Origin: MGML01 sp034416335
GTDB lineage: Bacteria > Chloroflexota > Dehalococcoidia > Dehalococcoidales > UBA2162
Direction of reading: 5' to 3'
Length of the DNA stretch: 64,000 bases
NCBI GenBank assembly: GCA_034416335.1
Contig: DAOULV010000022.1
Span: 1 to 64,000 of the forward strand
Shown here: positions 42,990 through 52,036 of the stretch, in pieces
Numbering within the stretch: position 1 is the first letter of the stretch
How the letters are laid out: each line of letters begins with the position of its first letter
Notes under the pieces: model-generated
What the model saw: only the letters and a program-made list of their open reading frames with translations
The model's database searches: none
Told to the model about the DNA's origin: nothing
Position numbers and translations under genes: made by a program

Positions 42990-43018
42990 AGTATAGTGGT
43001 AACAAACGGTGATGTAAA
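42990..43018 (-). promoter_or_regulatory. Promoter of the 42930-42033 unit
   Basis: Minus strand TTTACA (43018-43013), 17-nt spacer, TATACT (42995-42990). Confidence 0.65.
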
Positions 43019-43107
43019 GAAAGGATAAGCGAAGGTGGGTCCGGTTATTGACATCCGTTTTATATATTTATAAAATCCGCCTGTTACCGGTATGGAGGTT
43101 GATAATA

Positions 43108-43458
43108 ATGGAGTGGACAGGAGACGTATCCGAACTGGGAGCCTGCGGTATAAACTGCGGAAACTGTGATATACGACTGGCACCGGGTAATAAAGAAATA
43201 GCCGGACGTCTGGCGAAAGGATTCAGCGAAAAGGGTATTATTCCGGACGCAACACCGTATATGTTCAGGTGCGGCGGCTGCCGGGGAGATAAAGAAAATC
43301 ACTGGTCGGCAAACTGCTGGATTCTGAAATGCTGTGTCGATGAAAAAGGGTATGACAATTGCAGCCGGTGCAGCGATTTCCCGTGCTCGAAACTCGAAGA
43401 GTGGTCGACACAAAATGAGCGATATGTAAAAGCCATGAACCGCCTGGAAAGTTTATAG
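43108..43458 (+). CDS. DUF3795-type cysteine-rich protein
   Basis: 116 residues from ATG 43108 (ggaggttgataata upstream). Cysteine pattern ACGINCGNCDIR, FRCGGCRGD, CWILKCC and NCSRCSDFPCSKL marks the DUF3795 family, probable zinc or Fe-S binders of unknown role. It converges on the MoaD gene. Confidence 0.85.
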   Translation: MEWTGDVSELGACGINCGNCDIRLAPGNKEIAGRLAKGFSEKGIIPDATPYMFRCGGCRGDKENHWSANCWILKCCVDEKGYDNCSRCSDFPCSKLEEWSTQNERYVKAMNRLESL

Positions 43459-43473
43459 GGTTACCTGCCGGCA

Positions 43474-43743
43474 TCAGCCGCCGGCAATCGGAGGGAGAAA
43501 TACGACAGTATTGTCTTCCGCCAGCGGAGCTTCCATTTTTCCGAGGAGGTAATATTCACGTCCTTCGATAAGTATACGCAGGCCTTGGATTCTTTCCACC
43601 TTTTCCCGGAAAGCATCGCCGTACTGTCCGGTAAGATGGTCCACAAGGTCAGCCAGGCGGGAATTGTCATTGATAACGACACTCGTCCGGCTGACCCCTG
43701 TAATCTCTCTTAATTGTCCGAAAAAGAGGACGTCAATATTCAT
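43474..43743 (-). CDS. MoaD/ThiS-family sulfur carrier
   Basis: 89 residues, beta-grasp fold ending PPIAGG, with the C-terminal Gly-Gly used for thiocarboxylate. Starts 9 bp after the AOR stop. In AOR loci such proteins are thought to supply sulfur for the tungstopterin dithiolene, hence a probable cofactor role here. Confidence 0.88.
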   Translation of the reverse strand: MNIDVLFFGQLREITGVSRTSVVINDNSRLADLVDHLTGQYGDAFREKVERIQGLRILIEGREYYLLGKMEAPLAEDNTVVFLPPIAGG

Positions 43744-43752
43744 TTCGAACGG

Positions 43753-45591
43753 CTATTTAAGCGTAAATCCCAGGTCAAGTTCTTCCAGTTTCTCTTTGGT
43801 GGGGATCCCGGTCTTAACGTCCCAGCCGCGGACCTCATAGTATTCGTCCAGCATCTGGTCTTCTTCAAAGACGCTTCCCGCCGAAGGCCCTTCGGGAACG
43901 GATTCTTCCTTGAGACGTTTCGGGAAAGAGTCGTCTTTTCTGCCGAAACCTTCCCTGACATTGAACATTCGCTCAAGATTGGTAATCTTCTCCCCGATTT
44001 TCCAGAGATAAGTCGTGTCTTCGAAGTCCTTGATGCCGGTGGCGCTGCGGAGAAGTCTTCCGTATACATCTTCGGAAAGCATGCCCATCGAGGGCATAAA
44101 GCTGCACAGGATACCGGTCTCCAGGAATGCCGTCGAGTCCTGGTTCCACTTGGTCAGTTTCCCCTTGCCTTCAGGAGCAAAGCGGTCAACTTCCCAGGGG
44201 ATGGGTACGCCGAATACTTCCTGTGGGGCGTAGCCTGAATTATGGTCGGCGCCGATATTGGCTGTCAGGAGGTTAAGTCCGTGAGATTTAGCACCGCGGG
44301 GGTCATAAGCAGGAAGTTCCAGTCCTTTAACCTGAATACCTAATTCCTCTGCTCCTTTTCCTATCCGTCGTCCTGCTTCACGCGTGCCCTCGGCAAGGAC
44401 ATCGCCGATGCCTTCACGGTAGGCTATCTTCCTTATCATCTCCAGGACCGGCTCGCTGTTGCCGTAGGTGAGTTCGAGGCCGTCGGTATCCGATTTCGTG
44501 ATTATCCCTTTATCGTAAAGCTCGTAGGCGAAACCGATGCTGCTGCCAGTGGATATCGTGTCCAGTCCGAGGTCGTCACAGAGCTTATCTGCCGCGATTG
44601 TCAGACCGATATCGGAGTGTCTGACAGGACCGGAGAAAGCCCATATAGTTTCATACTCGGGACCTTCCGTCCAGGCTCCCGCATATCTGCCGGATGCAAT
44701 CTTGGCAATGCTACCGCAGTGCACCATGCAACTGTAGCATCGGGTTTTTCGGACCAGCAGCTTGAGATATTCGCTGCTTTCCAGTTTTTCCCATTCAGGG
44801 ACGAATCCTTCTTGGAAATTTTTAGTAGGATACATCCCCATTGCGTTGAGGGCTTCCGCAATCCATGTGCCATTCTGGGAGAAGGTTGAGAACTGAGGAT
44901 TTGCCTGGTAACCGGCGACCTGTTCTTTAACCGCCGCGGCGTAGGCTTCTTTGTCCGCCAGTTCGACTTTGCCCCTGCCGCGAAGGGCGATTGCCTTCAG
45001 GTTCTTGGCGCCCATTACCGCACCACCGCCGCCCCTGCCGCAGGCGCGGCGTTCGCTGAAGATTCCAGAGAATTTTACACCTCGTTCTCCGGAAGGGCCG
45101 ATACAGGCGATTCTTACATTATTGTCGCCCAGTTCTTCCCGGATAAGAGTGTGAGTGTCGTCGCAGTCGAGTCCCCAGAGATATTCGGCGTCTCTCAGTT
45201 CGTACTTGCCGTCGTTTACCCAGAGAAATACCGGTTTATCGGCGATACCCTTGACAATAATCATATCGAGGCCGGTGAATTTAAGTTCGGCTCCCCACCG
45301 TCCTCCACTGCTGGTCTTGAAGTAACCGCCGGTCAGGGGGGACTTGAAGAATGCCTTGTAGCGGGAGAACGACTGGGCGTTAGTACCGGCCAGTGGTCCG
45401 GCGGTGAATATTATTTCGTTTTCTTCGCCCAGGGGATCGATACCGGGCTTTAACTCATCGTAGAGAAGTTTGACCCCGAATCCGCGACCTCCTATATAGT
45501 CGTGGATAAGATCCTCGTTCAGTGGTTCTTCTGTAATCTTGCGGTTTGTCAGGTCTACACGCAGTATCTTGTTCTGATAACCTCCTGCCAT
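43753..45591 (-). CDS. Aldehyde:ferredoxin oxidoreductase family (tungsten type), copy 2
   Basis: 612 residues. YIGGRGFGVKLLYDELKPGI, AGPLAGTNAQSFSRYKAFF, GRGGGGAVMGAKNLKAIALR, [4Fe-4S] CYSCMVHCG and ETGILCSF. Typical AOR length. Linked to MoaD, DUF169 and C_GCAxxG_C_C genes. It is clearly diverged from copy 1, so the two probably use different aldehydes. Confidence 0.93.
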   Translation of the reverse strand: MAGGYQNKILRVDLTNRKITEEPLNEDLIHDYIGGRGFGVKLLYDELKPGIDPLGEENEIIFTAGPLAGTNAQSFSRYKAFFKSPLTGGYFKTSSGGRWGAELKFTGLDMIIVKGIADKPVFLWVNDGKYELRDAEYLWGLDCDDTHTLIREELGDNNVRIACIGPSGERGVKFSGIFSERRACGRGGGGAVMGAKNLKAIALRGRGKVELADKEAYAAAVKEQVAGYQANPQFSTFSQNGTWIAEALNAMGMYPTKNFQEGFVPEWEKLESSEYLKLLVRKTRCYSCMVHCGSIAKIASGRYAGAWTEGPEYETIWAFSGPVRHSDIGLTIAADKLCDDLGLDTISTGSSIGFAYELYDKGIITKSDTDGLELTYGNSEPVLEMIRKIAYREGIGDVLAEGTREAGRRIGKGAEELGIQVKGLELPAYDPRGAKSHGLNLLTANIGADHNSGYAPQEVFGVPIPWEVDRFAPEGKGKLTKWNQDSTAFLETGILCSFMPSMGMLSEDVYGRLLRSATGIKDFEDTTYLWKIGEKITNLERMFNVREGFGRKDDSFPKRLKEESVPEGPSAGSVFEEDQMLDEYYEVRGWDVKTGIPTKEKLEELDLGFTLK

Positions 45592-45632
45592 TTTCTTGAC
45601 CTCCTCTTAAATGATTTATATATAGTCGATTA

Positions 45633-46385
45633 TCAACTCGTAGCTTCTCTTTGAGCTTCCGCGAATATTTTCGCTTCCCGCTCGAGGAATTTCTCCCTAC
45701 CGTCGGTGTATGAAGGCAGCACCCATTCCATTTCGTTAAGGTTCCGCGTAACGACGGGTATCTTCTGGTAAGGTATTGTAATCAGAATCCATCCCTCTTC
45801 GAATATTTCCTTAGCCTTTGCACCGAATGTCATACCGGTGGGTATGTAATTAATCTTACCACTCTGGAAGGGATAGATATAAATCCAGGAGCATCCGAGA
45901 GCCGGTGTAAGTTTCGATTCCCACATGTCACCCGTGGAATAACTCGAGGCTCTCATAACGATTTCAGCCTGTGCCGTCCTGGCGGTAAGAATCAGCAGAT
46001 CGGGATCGAAGGTCAGATTCTCCAGGGTTGAGAAGGCGACATAGTTCACCATCCCTCTGTTAAATGTATGGACATGTCGGTAAAGGGCGTTATTGGCGCG
46101 GGCTTCCTGATAGATGCCGAACCTGGGTCCGATGAGCCCTCCCTCAACCGCTGTCTCTATATCCACCATACCAAGCGCGACTTTCCCGACGCAGTCCTCG
46201 TCGTCTTTGGTGATATAGAAGGGTTCCTTTTTAAGCTGGGCTTCTTTTATCATTTCGCAGAAAGGCAGACTTTTATCAATCTGTTTTATCCCCTCCGGTC
46301 TGGGAAGGTAAAATTTGACTGCAACAGGAGCTTTTTCGAAATCAAACCGGTTATATATCGACAAATCCTGTGATAGAGTTGTCAT
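45633..46385 (-). CDS. DUF169 family protein
   Basis: 250 residues of the DUF169 type: KAPVAVKFYLPRPEGIKQID, LPFCEMIKEAQL, EDCVGKVALGM, and CSWIYIYPFQSGKINYIPTG. Two conserved cysteines (FCEM, EDC) suggest metal or redox binding. The family is common in anaerobes near redox enzymes. It shares the AOR unit. Confidence 0.85.
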   Translation of the reverse strand: MTTLSQDLSIYNRFDFEKAPVAVKFYLPRPEGIKQIDKSLPFCEMIKEAQLKKEPFYITKDDEDCVGKVALGMVDIETAVEGGLIGPRFGIYQEARANNALYRHVHTFNRGMVNYVAFSTLENLTFDPDLLILTARTAQAEIVMRASSYSTGDMWESKLTPALGCSWIYIYPFQSGKINYIPTGMTFGAKAKEIFEEGWILITIPYQKIPVVTRNLNEMEWVLPSYTDGREKFLEREAKIFAEAQREATS

Positions 46386-46412
46386 CGTATACCTCCTGAA
46401 AGGGCGTCCCGG

Positions 46413-46961
46413 CTATGCCGGAATTTTCAGTTCACCTTTTTCGTATTTATCCAGCAGGATTCCGGCAACCACCTTTGCCGTTTTCCTGATAACACATCCA
46501 TCGGTTATCCCCAGAAACTCTTCCGTCATTGCTCTATCTGTCAGATTCCAGGCTTTTCCGAAGTATTTCCTCATAACGTCTTTACAAAGAATCGAGCCGT
46601 ATTCTTCGTAGAATTTGGTCAACAGGGCGTCACGTACCTGGGCTCCGGCCATGTCGGCAACGACCGAATTTTTGATATCACTCGACTGCCCGAATGCGAA
46701 TCCAAATGCCATGGTACCGCCGACCACCGCGCCGCATGTCCCTTCTCCCGTCATGCAGTTTCCTGCTGAAAGAAGGCATATGCCTGCATACATCTTGTCT
46801 TGAAGTTCCTCCGGAATCAGCTCGAGCCCTCCCCACCTCAGAGCATCGGTGACGGCGTAAAATGTCGTCTGGGCACAGCCTTTATATATCCCTTCATATT
46901 CGATACCGAGTTCTTCAGCCTTCTTTATTATCTCTTCTTTCGATTTCGTGAGTTCCGGCAT
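46413..46961 (-). CDS. C_GCAxxG_C_C family redox protein
   Basis: 182 residues from ATG 46961 (ggaggtgtat upstream). YKGCAQTTFYAVTDALRWGG and NCMTGEGTCGAVVGGTMAFG with further cysteines (SILCKDVM, DGCVIRK) fit the putative redox-active C_GCAxxG_C_C family. First gene of the unit running down to moaD. Confidence 0.82.
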   Translation of the reverse strand: MPELTKSKEEIIKKAEELGIEYEGIYKGCAQTTFYAVTDALRWGGLELIPEELQDKMYAGICLLSAGNCMTGEGTCGAVVGGTMAFGFAFGQSSDIKNSVVADMAGAQVRDALLTKFYEEYGSILCKDVMRKYFGKAWNLTDRAMTEEFLGITDGCVIRKTAKVVAGILLDKYEKGELKIPA

Positions 46962-47028
46962 ATACACCTCCCGATATGTCTGGCAGGAGTTGGAGAGTCG
47001 GTCCGAGTGTTTAGAAAAATCTGCCAAA

Positions 47029-47057
47029 ATCCTATATTGTTGGGATTGTAATGTCAA
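47029..47057 (-). promoter_or_regulatory. Probable promoter of the AOR-2 operon
   Basis: Minus strand TTGACA (47057-47052), 17-nt spacer, TAGGAT (47034-47029). The -35 lies in cttgacatta. Confidence 0.45.
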
Positions 47058-47070
47058 GAGGTTTATTCCA

Positions 47071-47193
47071 GGGTTCTGTTTGTATCTGGTTGTTAATATA
47101 TGCCTTACCCCCTGCCCCCTTTCCGGCCAGAACCATTGATGTTGGACGAAAGACTTTTCTGGCCAGAAAGGGGGTGAACCAAAAATCACAACC
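47071..47193. repeat. MITE-like palindromic repeat, copy A (inverted copy at 51736-51961)
   Basis: Core arms ccccctttccggccag (47115-47130) and ctggccagaaaggggg (47159-47174) pair with one mismatch. About 120 bp recur inverted at 51736-51961. It sits between divergent promoters. Confidence 0.9.
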
Positions 47194-47218
47194 TGAATCA
47201 AATAGTATCATTACCAGC

Positions 47219-47247
47219 TTGACATTACATGCTCATACACTCAAAAT
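47219..47247 (+). promoter_or_regulatory. Probable promoter of the thiamine-diphosphate enzyme gene
   Basis: TTGACA (47219-47224), 17-nt spacer, CAAAAT (47242-47247). The -35 lies in cttgacatta. aaggagc precedes ATG 47307. Confidence 0.45.
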
Positions 47248-47306
47248 AATCACACTCGAAACTCCCCGAATGATAACCATAAGTAATACTGAAGGAGCTG
47301 CGCAAC

Positions 47307-49025
47307 ATGAAAAACACCGACCAGATTATCCCTGTGGAAGACGGGGCGGAAGCGTTTATCGAGGTATTAAACGCAAACAACGTCGATTATATATTTATGA
47401 ATCCCGGAACATCTTCGGGGAGTATTCAGGAAGCTCTGGCAAAGTACCAGACTCTGGGTAAAGAAGCTCCCGGAGTTATTACCTGTCTCCATGAGTACGT
47501 GGCGCTGTCAGCCGCTCATGGTTATTTTATGGTTTCCGGAAAACCTCAGGTAGTCCTGATCCATCTGGCTCTCGGTACTTTACAATTGGGGGGTGCGCTG
47601 TTGAATGCTCAGCGCTGTCGCGCCGGAGCAGTGATATGCGCAACAAGAGTACCGTACGGTCGCGAGGGCAATAAGTCGGGAATGCCGGCGTTTCCGCTGC
47701 ACTGGATACACGAGGAAGCCGACCAGGCTGCCCCTGTACGAGATTATGTTAAGTGGGAATACGAACTCCGGTCGGTGGATACGCTGCGGGAAGTAATGCA
47801 GCGGGCTTTCAGGATATCCGGCACTCCTCCTTCAGGGCCGACTTACCTGGTATTACCCCAGGATTTACTCGGAGAGAAGATTGCCGAAGTGAGAATACCT
47901 CCGGTTGAAAGACATACCGGAGTAGTACCTCCGCAAATGGACAACGAAATACTGGCTAGGATTGCCGATATGCTCGTGAAAGCTGAAAATCCTTTTATAA
48001 TAACGGGGTACTCCGGTAGAAATCCGAACTCCGTCGAACCGCTGGTGAAACTGGCGGAATTTCTGGGAGTAAGGGTTTCTTCGTCGCAGCAGTATATGAA
48101 TTTTCCGACCAATCATCCTTCGTTCGCCGGCTTCGGGGTCGACCGGTATCTGAAGGATGCCGACTTAATCCTGACGGTTGATTGCGATGTGCCGTATGTT
48201 GCCGGGCGCGCAAATATCAACCCGAATGCCAAGTTGATTCACCTCGATATCGACCCGATTAAACTGGATTTTCCGATGTGGGGTTTTCCGGCGGATATAC
48301 TTGCCCATTGCGATTCTGCCGGAGCATTTACGCAGCTTTACCGGGCAATAACTGAGAAGGCAAAAGACGCCGATATACTGCGTTTTCAGACCCGGTATAA
48401 GACTCTTGAAAATGAATTCAAGGAGAAACTTGAAGCGGATGCATCTGATAAATCCACTGTGAAACCGATATCGGCAGACTGGCTGTGCCAGTGTATAAAC
48501 GAGGTTATCGACCAGGATACTATTATCGTTGAAGAAACGGTGACAAACCGTTTCCCGGTGTTGCGTTATATCGAACGGACCAGGCCGGGAACAATGTTCA
48601 ACAACCAGGGCGCCAGCCTTGGCTGGGGACTGGGTGCCGCGTTAGGGGCCAAACTTGCCAGTCCTGAAAGTACGGTGGTCAGTCTGGTTGGGGACGGCAC
48701 ATTTATCTTCGGCTGTCCCATCCCCACGTTCTGGGCGGCGGTCAGGTATAACGCTCCTTTCCTCTGTGTGGTCTTTAACAACGGCATGTATAACGCACCG
48801 AGGATGGGCATACAGAATCCCGGTGGAGGGCAGAGTTATTCTGCTAGAACGGGAAACTGGGTAGGTACCGAAATAAAACCTTCACCCGATTACGCTGCGG
48901 TCTGTATGGCTTGTGGTGGTTACGGAAGAGTACTCGAAGAGCCGGGAGAAGTAAAACAGGCACTGGGGGAGGCTATGAAAGAGGTACGGCAGGGCAGGCC
49001 TGCCGTACTCGATGTCCGGATATAG
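47307..49025 (+). CDS. Thiamine-diphosphate enzyme (benzoylformate decarboxylase/acetolactate synthase-like)
   Basis: 572 residues with the three-domain POX layout. Catalytic Glu in TCLHEYVALSAAHGYFM; central Rossmann domain; ThDP/Mg motif LVGDGTFIFGCPIPTFWA with VVFNNGMYN. It probably decarboxylates or ligates a 2-oxo acid. Because the neighbouring operons encode aldehyde oxidoreductases, a decarboxylase giving an aldehyde for AOR would make sense; this is inference. Long N-terminal helices typical of the family. Confidence 0.88.
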   Translation: MKNTDQIIPVEDGAEAFIEVLNANNVDYIFMNPGTSSGSIQEALAKYQTLGKEAPGVITCLHEYVALSAAHGYFMVSGKPQVVLIHLALGTLQLGGALLNAQRCRAGAVICATRVPYGREGNKSGMPAFPLHWIHEEADQAAPVRDYVKWEYELRSVDTLREVMQRAFRISGTPPSGPTYLVLPQDLLGEKIAEVRIPPVERHTGVVPPQMDNEILARIADMLVKAENPFIITGYSGRNPNSVEPLVKLAEFLGVRVSSSQQYMNFPTNHPSFAGFGVDRYLKDADLILTVDCDVPYVAGRANINPNAKLIHLDIDPIKLDFPMWGFPADILAHCDSAGAFTQLYRAITEKAKDADILRFQTRYKTLENEFKEKLEADASDKSTVKPISADWLCQCINEVIDQDTIIVEETVTNRFPVLRYIERTRPGTMFNNQGASLGWGLGAALGAKLASPESTVVSLVGDGTFIFGCPIPTFWAAVRYNAPFLCVVFNNGMYNAPRMGIQNPGGGQSYSARTGNWVGTEIKPSPDYAAVCMACGGYGRVLEEPGEVKQALGEAMKEVRQGRPAVLDVRI

Positions 49026-49059
49026 GGTTGATCCACCAGTAATTTCCGTTGTTTGCCTG

Positions 49060-49539
49060 TCACAGAAGTGAGTATATAAAAAATCCCAGCAGGACGAATA
49101 TATAGATTACCTTAACTAATGACCCGGCGAGAAAACCTACCAGGGCTCCGGTCGCAGACTTTAATGCCTGACCGGTAGGACGCCGGGCAAGCAGTTCTCC
49201 CGCGAAGGCTCCGATAAACGGCCCGAGGATTATTCCCCAGAAACCGAATACCAGAATTCCTACTATGAAGCCGATGAAAGTGCCGGCGATGCCGAATTTA
49301 CTGGCCTTATATTTTCCGGCTCCCAGCATAGGGGCCAGGAAGTCCAGAGCAAGCGTGAACAGCATAAATACAAAGAAAATTACCGTTGCCAGCACCGATA
49401 TCTTATCGAAACCGGTACCGATGGCAAAAATGAACAATCCGAGCCAGGCGAGCGGTACTCCCGGTAGAACGGGTAGAAATATACCCAGAAAACCAATTCC
49501 GATTAGAATAAATCCGATTATTGCCAGGAAAACAGTCAA
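49060..49539 (-). CDS. DUF456 membrane protein
   Basis: 159 residues, mostly membrane spans separated by Gly-rich turns: GIFLPVLPGVPLAWLGLFIF, FGIAGTFIGFIVGILVFGFW, GPFIGAFAGELL and SATGALVGFLAGSLVK. All DUF456 hallmarks. Function unknown. Confidence 0.9.
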   Translation of the reverse strand: MTVFLAIIGFILIGIGFLGIFLPVLPGVPLAWLGLFIFAIGTGFDKISVLATVIFFVFMLFTLALDFLAPMLGAGKYKASKFGIAGTFIGFIVGILVFGFWGIILGPFIGAFAGELLARRPTGQALKSATGALVGFLAGSLVKVIYIFVLLGFFIYSLL

Positions 49540-49698
49540 GAATCACCCGTAAAAATGCTTATTCTGAGATATCCCGAATACTGTAACATTTTATTACTTC
49601 CCTGACCAGTTTGAGTTTTTATCATGGTGGATTTCTTTGGCAGTTCCGGAAACAAGGTGGTATTATAGAAGCGTTCCGTTTATTCCAGGAGGAAATAT

Positions 49699-51099
49699 AT
49701 GCAGGTAAAATTATCATTTCTCGGTGCTTCTCAGAATGTTACCGGTTCGAAGTTTCTCCTGGAAGCCAACGATAAACGGATTCTGGTCGACTGCGGTCTT
49801 TATCAGGAAAGGAAACTTAAACACAGGAACTGGGAACCTTTCCCGTTCGACCCCGCTTCCATCGATGCCATGCTGCTTACCCATGCTCATGTCGACCATT
49901 CCGGTATGATACCCAGACTGGTACGGGATGGTTTTCGGGGTAATATTTACTGTACGAAAGCTACGGCGGATATAGCCAGGATAATCCTGCTGGATGCAGC
50001 GCATCTCCAGGAAGAAGATGCCGCCTATAAGAAAAAACGGCATGACAGAGAAAAAAGAAAAGGTCCTTATCCCGAAGTGCCGGTTTATACAACCAGGGAC
50101 GCCGAGGCTTCGTTTTCCCATTTTACAGGAGTGGACTACCAGGAACCGATAAATCTTGGCGAAGGTATCTCAGCCACTTTCCACGACGCTGGTCATGTAC
50201 TCGGTTCGTCGACGATAAAGGTAATCATCAGCCAGAACGGAGAATCCAGGAGTGTGCTCTTTTCAGGAGATCTCGGCAGAGACAATAAACCGATACTCCG
50301 GGACCCTTATGAATACAGTGAAATCGATTACGCGGTTATAGAGTCCACGTACGGAAACAGAGTCCATGAACAACCCATGGATATAGGTGACGCTCTGGCA
50401 GAAATTATAAATTCCACCGTTCAGGCCGGAGGGAATATAGTTGTTCCCAGTTTCGCCCTGCAGCGTGCCCAGGAAGTTCTCTATTATATGAATGAACTAT
50501 TAATCGGAGACCAGATACCCAACATTCCGGTATACCTTGACAGCCCCATGGCAATTAAAATAACGGAAGTTTTCAAACACCACAGAGAGTTATATGACAG
50601 AGAAACGGCTCAGTTAATTAGTGAGAAAAAGTCTCCTTTCGATTTTCCCGGGCTTCAGATGGTACAGACATCAGAGGAGTCGAAGGCTTTAAACTATCTA
50701 AAAAGTCCGGCTATGATTATCGCCGGTTCCGGAATGTGTACCGGGGGCAGGGTTAAGCACCACCTTGTCAACAATATAACCAGACCGGAATGTACGATAT
50801 TGTTTGTCGGTTATCAGGCCGTTGGTACTCTTGGCAGGAGTATCGTCGACGGCATTAAGAAGGTGAGGATTCTCGGTCAACGTTATCCGGTACTGGCGAG
50901 AATCGCGGAGATTACCGGATTTTCCGCTCATGCTGACAGAAATGAACTCCTGGAATGGATGGCGGATATCAGCCCCAGGCGTGTGTTCGTTATTCACGGC
51001 GAGACTAAATCAGCCAAAGAATTCGGAAAGTTTCTCAGGCAGAAAAAGGGCTGGAAAGTCAGCGTTCCGATGTATGGTGAATCGGCATCCCTGGATTAG
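49699..51099 (+). CDS. Metallo-beta-lactamase/beta-CASP ribonuclease
   Basis: 466 residues. HAHVDHSG zinc motif, FHDAGHVLGSSTI, SGDLGRDNKPIL, AGSGMCTGGRVKHHL (beta-CASP motif) and FSAHADR, then IHGE near the end. RNA-processing exonuclease type (archaeal CPSF-like family). ATG 49699 follows aggaggaaat. The residues for both Zn sites are complete. Confidence 0.93.
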   Translation: MQVKLSFLGASQNVTGSKFLLEANDKRILVDCGLYQERKLKHRNWEPFPFDPASIDAMLLTHAHVDHSGMIPRLVRDGFRGNIYCTKATADIARIILLDAAHLQEEDAAYKKKRHDREKRKGPYPEVPVYTTRDAEASFSHFTGVDYQEPINLGEGISATFHDAGHVLGSSTIKVIISQNGESRSVLFSGDLGRDNKPILRDPYEYSEIDYAVIESTYGNRVHEQPMDIGDALAEIINSTVQAGGNIVVPSFALQRAQEVLYYMNELLIGDQIPNIPVYLDSPMAIKITEVFKHHRELYDRETAQLISEKKSPFDFPGLQMVQTSEESKALNYLKSPAMIIAGSGMCTGGRVKHHLVNNITRPECTILFVGYQAVGTLGRSIVDGIKKVRILGQRYPVLARIAEITGFSAHADRNELLEWMADISPRRVFVIHGETKSAKEFGKFLRQKKGWKVSVPMYGESASLD

Positions 51100-51122
51100 C
51101 CGGAATAAGTGATATTACCTGG

Positions 51123-51692
51123 TTAAATCCGCCACTCCCTTTTCAGAAGCGAGTACATAACATTATCCCGGTATTCGCCGTCCCAGAAAATATAATCTCT
51201 GAGAATCCCTTCTTCCTGAAAACCAATTCGAGATGCCAGGTTCCGTGATCTTATATTTTCCGGACGAATTATTGCTTCAAGCCTGTGAATCTCGGTTGTG
51301 GAAAATATGTAGCTGATGATTTCCCTGAGAGCTTCGGAAGCCAGCCCTTTACCCCAGTGCTTACTCACCATGTTGTAACCTACTTCGGCGCGGTGGATTT
51401 TCCCTTCTATCGTACCGTCACGTCTGCCGACGTAGTTCATCTCTCCGACGAATGAGTCGTCTTCTTTACTGAATAGACCCCAGAGTACGCCAGTATTATT
51501 CGCCAGGATATATTTTCCCCAGTTTATGACTTCGAGAATTTCCCGAGGATTATTTACAGGATGGGTGTCTATATATTTCCATACTTCTTCGTCACTATAA
51601 TGCGGAATCATTACTTCGATGTCAGCTTGAGTATATTCCCGCAGTATCATCCTGTCTGTTTCCAGCCGCGGGAATTCCTTTGTTTCATTCAT
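51123..51692 (-). CDS. GNAT N-acetyltransferase (RimJ/RimL-like)
   Basis: 189 residues from ATG 51692 (ggaggttttagaa upstream). LETDRMILREYTQADIEVM, EVGYNMVSKHWGKGLASEAL (acetyl-CoA loop) and ENIRSRNLASRIGFQEEGIL. The open frame extends further upstream only into a repeat and is not coding there. Confidence 0.9.
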   Translation of the reverse strand: MNETKEFPRLETDRMILREYTQADIEVMIPHYSDEEVWKYIDTHPVNNPREILEVINWGKYILANNTGVLWGLFSKEDDSFVGEMNYVGRRDGTIEGKIHRAEVGYNMVSKHWGKGLASEALREIISYIFSTTEIHRLEAIIRPENIRSRNLASRIGFQEEGILRDYIFWDGEYRDNVMYSLLKREWRI

Positions 51693-51735
51693 TTCTAAAA
51701 CCTCCGAAGAAAATGCGAAGATACAATTCGGTTTT

Positions 51736-51961
51736 GGTTGTGATTTTCGGTTCACCCCCTTTATCCCCATCAAACAGTTGCCGTATTTAACAGAAATAGT
51801 TCGATTGTTTGAGGGGGAAAGAGTTTGAGAGAGGGGCTTCGCCCCTCTCTCTTATTTACTCCCCTTTTCTGGCCAGGAGAGTCTTCCAGCTATTTTCAAT
51901 GGTACTGGCCGGAAAGGGGGCAGGGGGTGGTATATATAAACAACCAGATGCAAACTGAACC
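51736..51961. repeat. MITE-like palindromic repeat, copy B, with a nested insertion
   Basis: Inverted copy of 47071-47193. Core arms ccccttttctggccag (51861-51876) and ctggccggaaaggggg (51905-51920). About 98 bp (51763-51860) absent from copy A interrupt it, flanked by ccccttt on both sides; the insert carries gagagaggggc/gcccctctctc (51827-51837, 51841-51851). No gene lies in 51693-52036. Confidence 0.85.
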
Positions 51962-52036
51962 AAAGCGAGTTAGTATACCACAAAACCCCGCCAGCGTGGT
52001 ATATTATCAGTTACCGGTTACCTGAGGGAGGATGAA

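Noticed and set aside
46962..47201. 80-residue extension of the C_GCAxxG_C_C protein
   Set aside because: It translates the palindromic repeat; ATG 46961 has a proper ribosome site.
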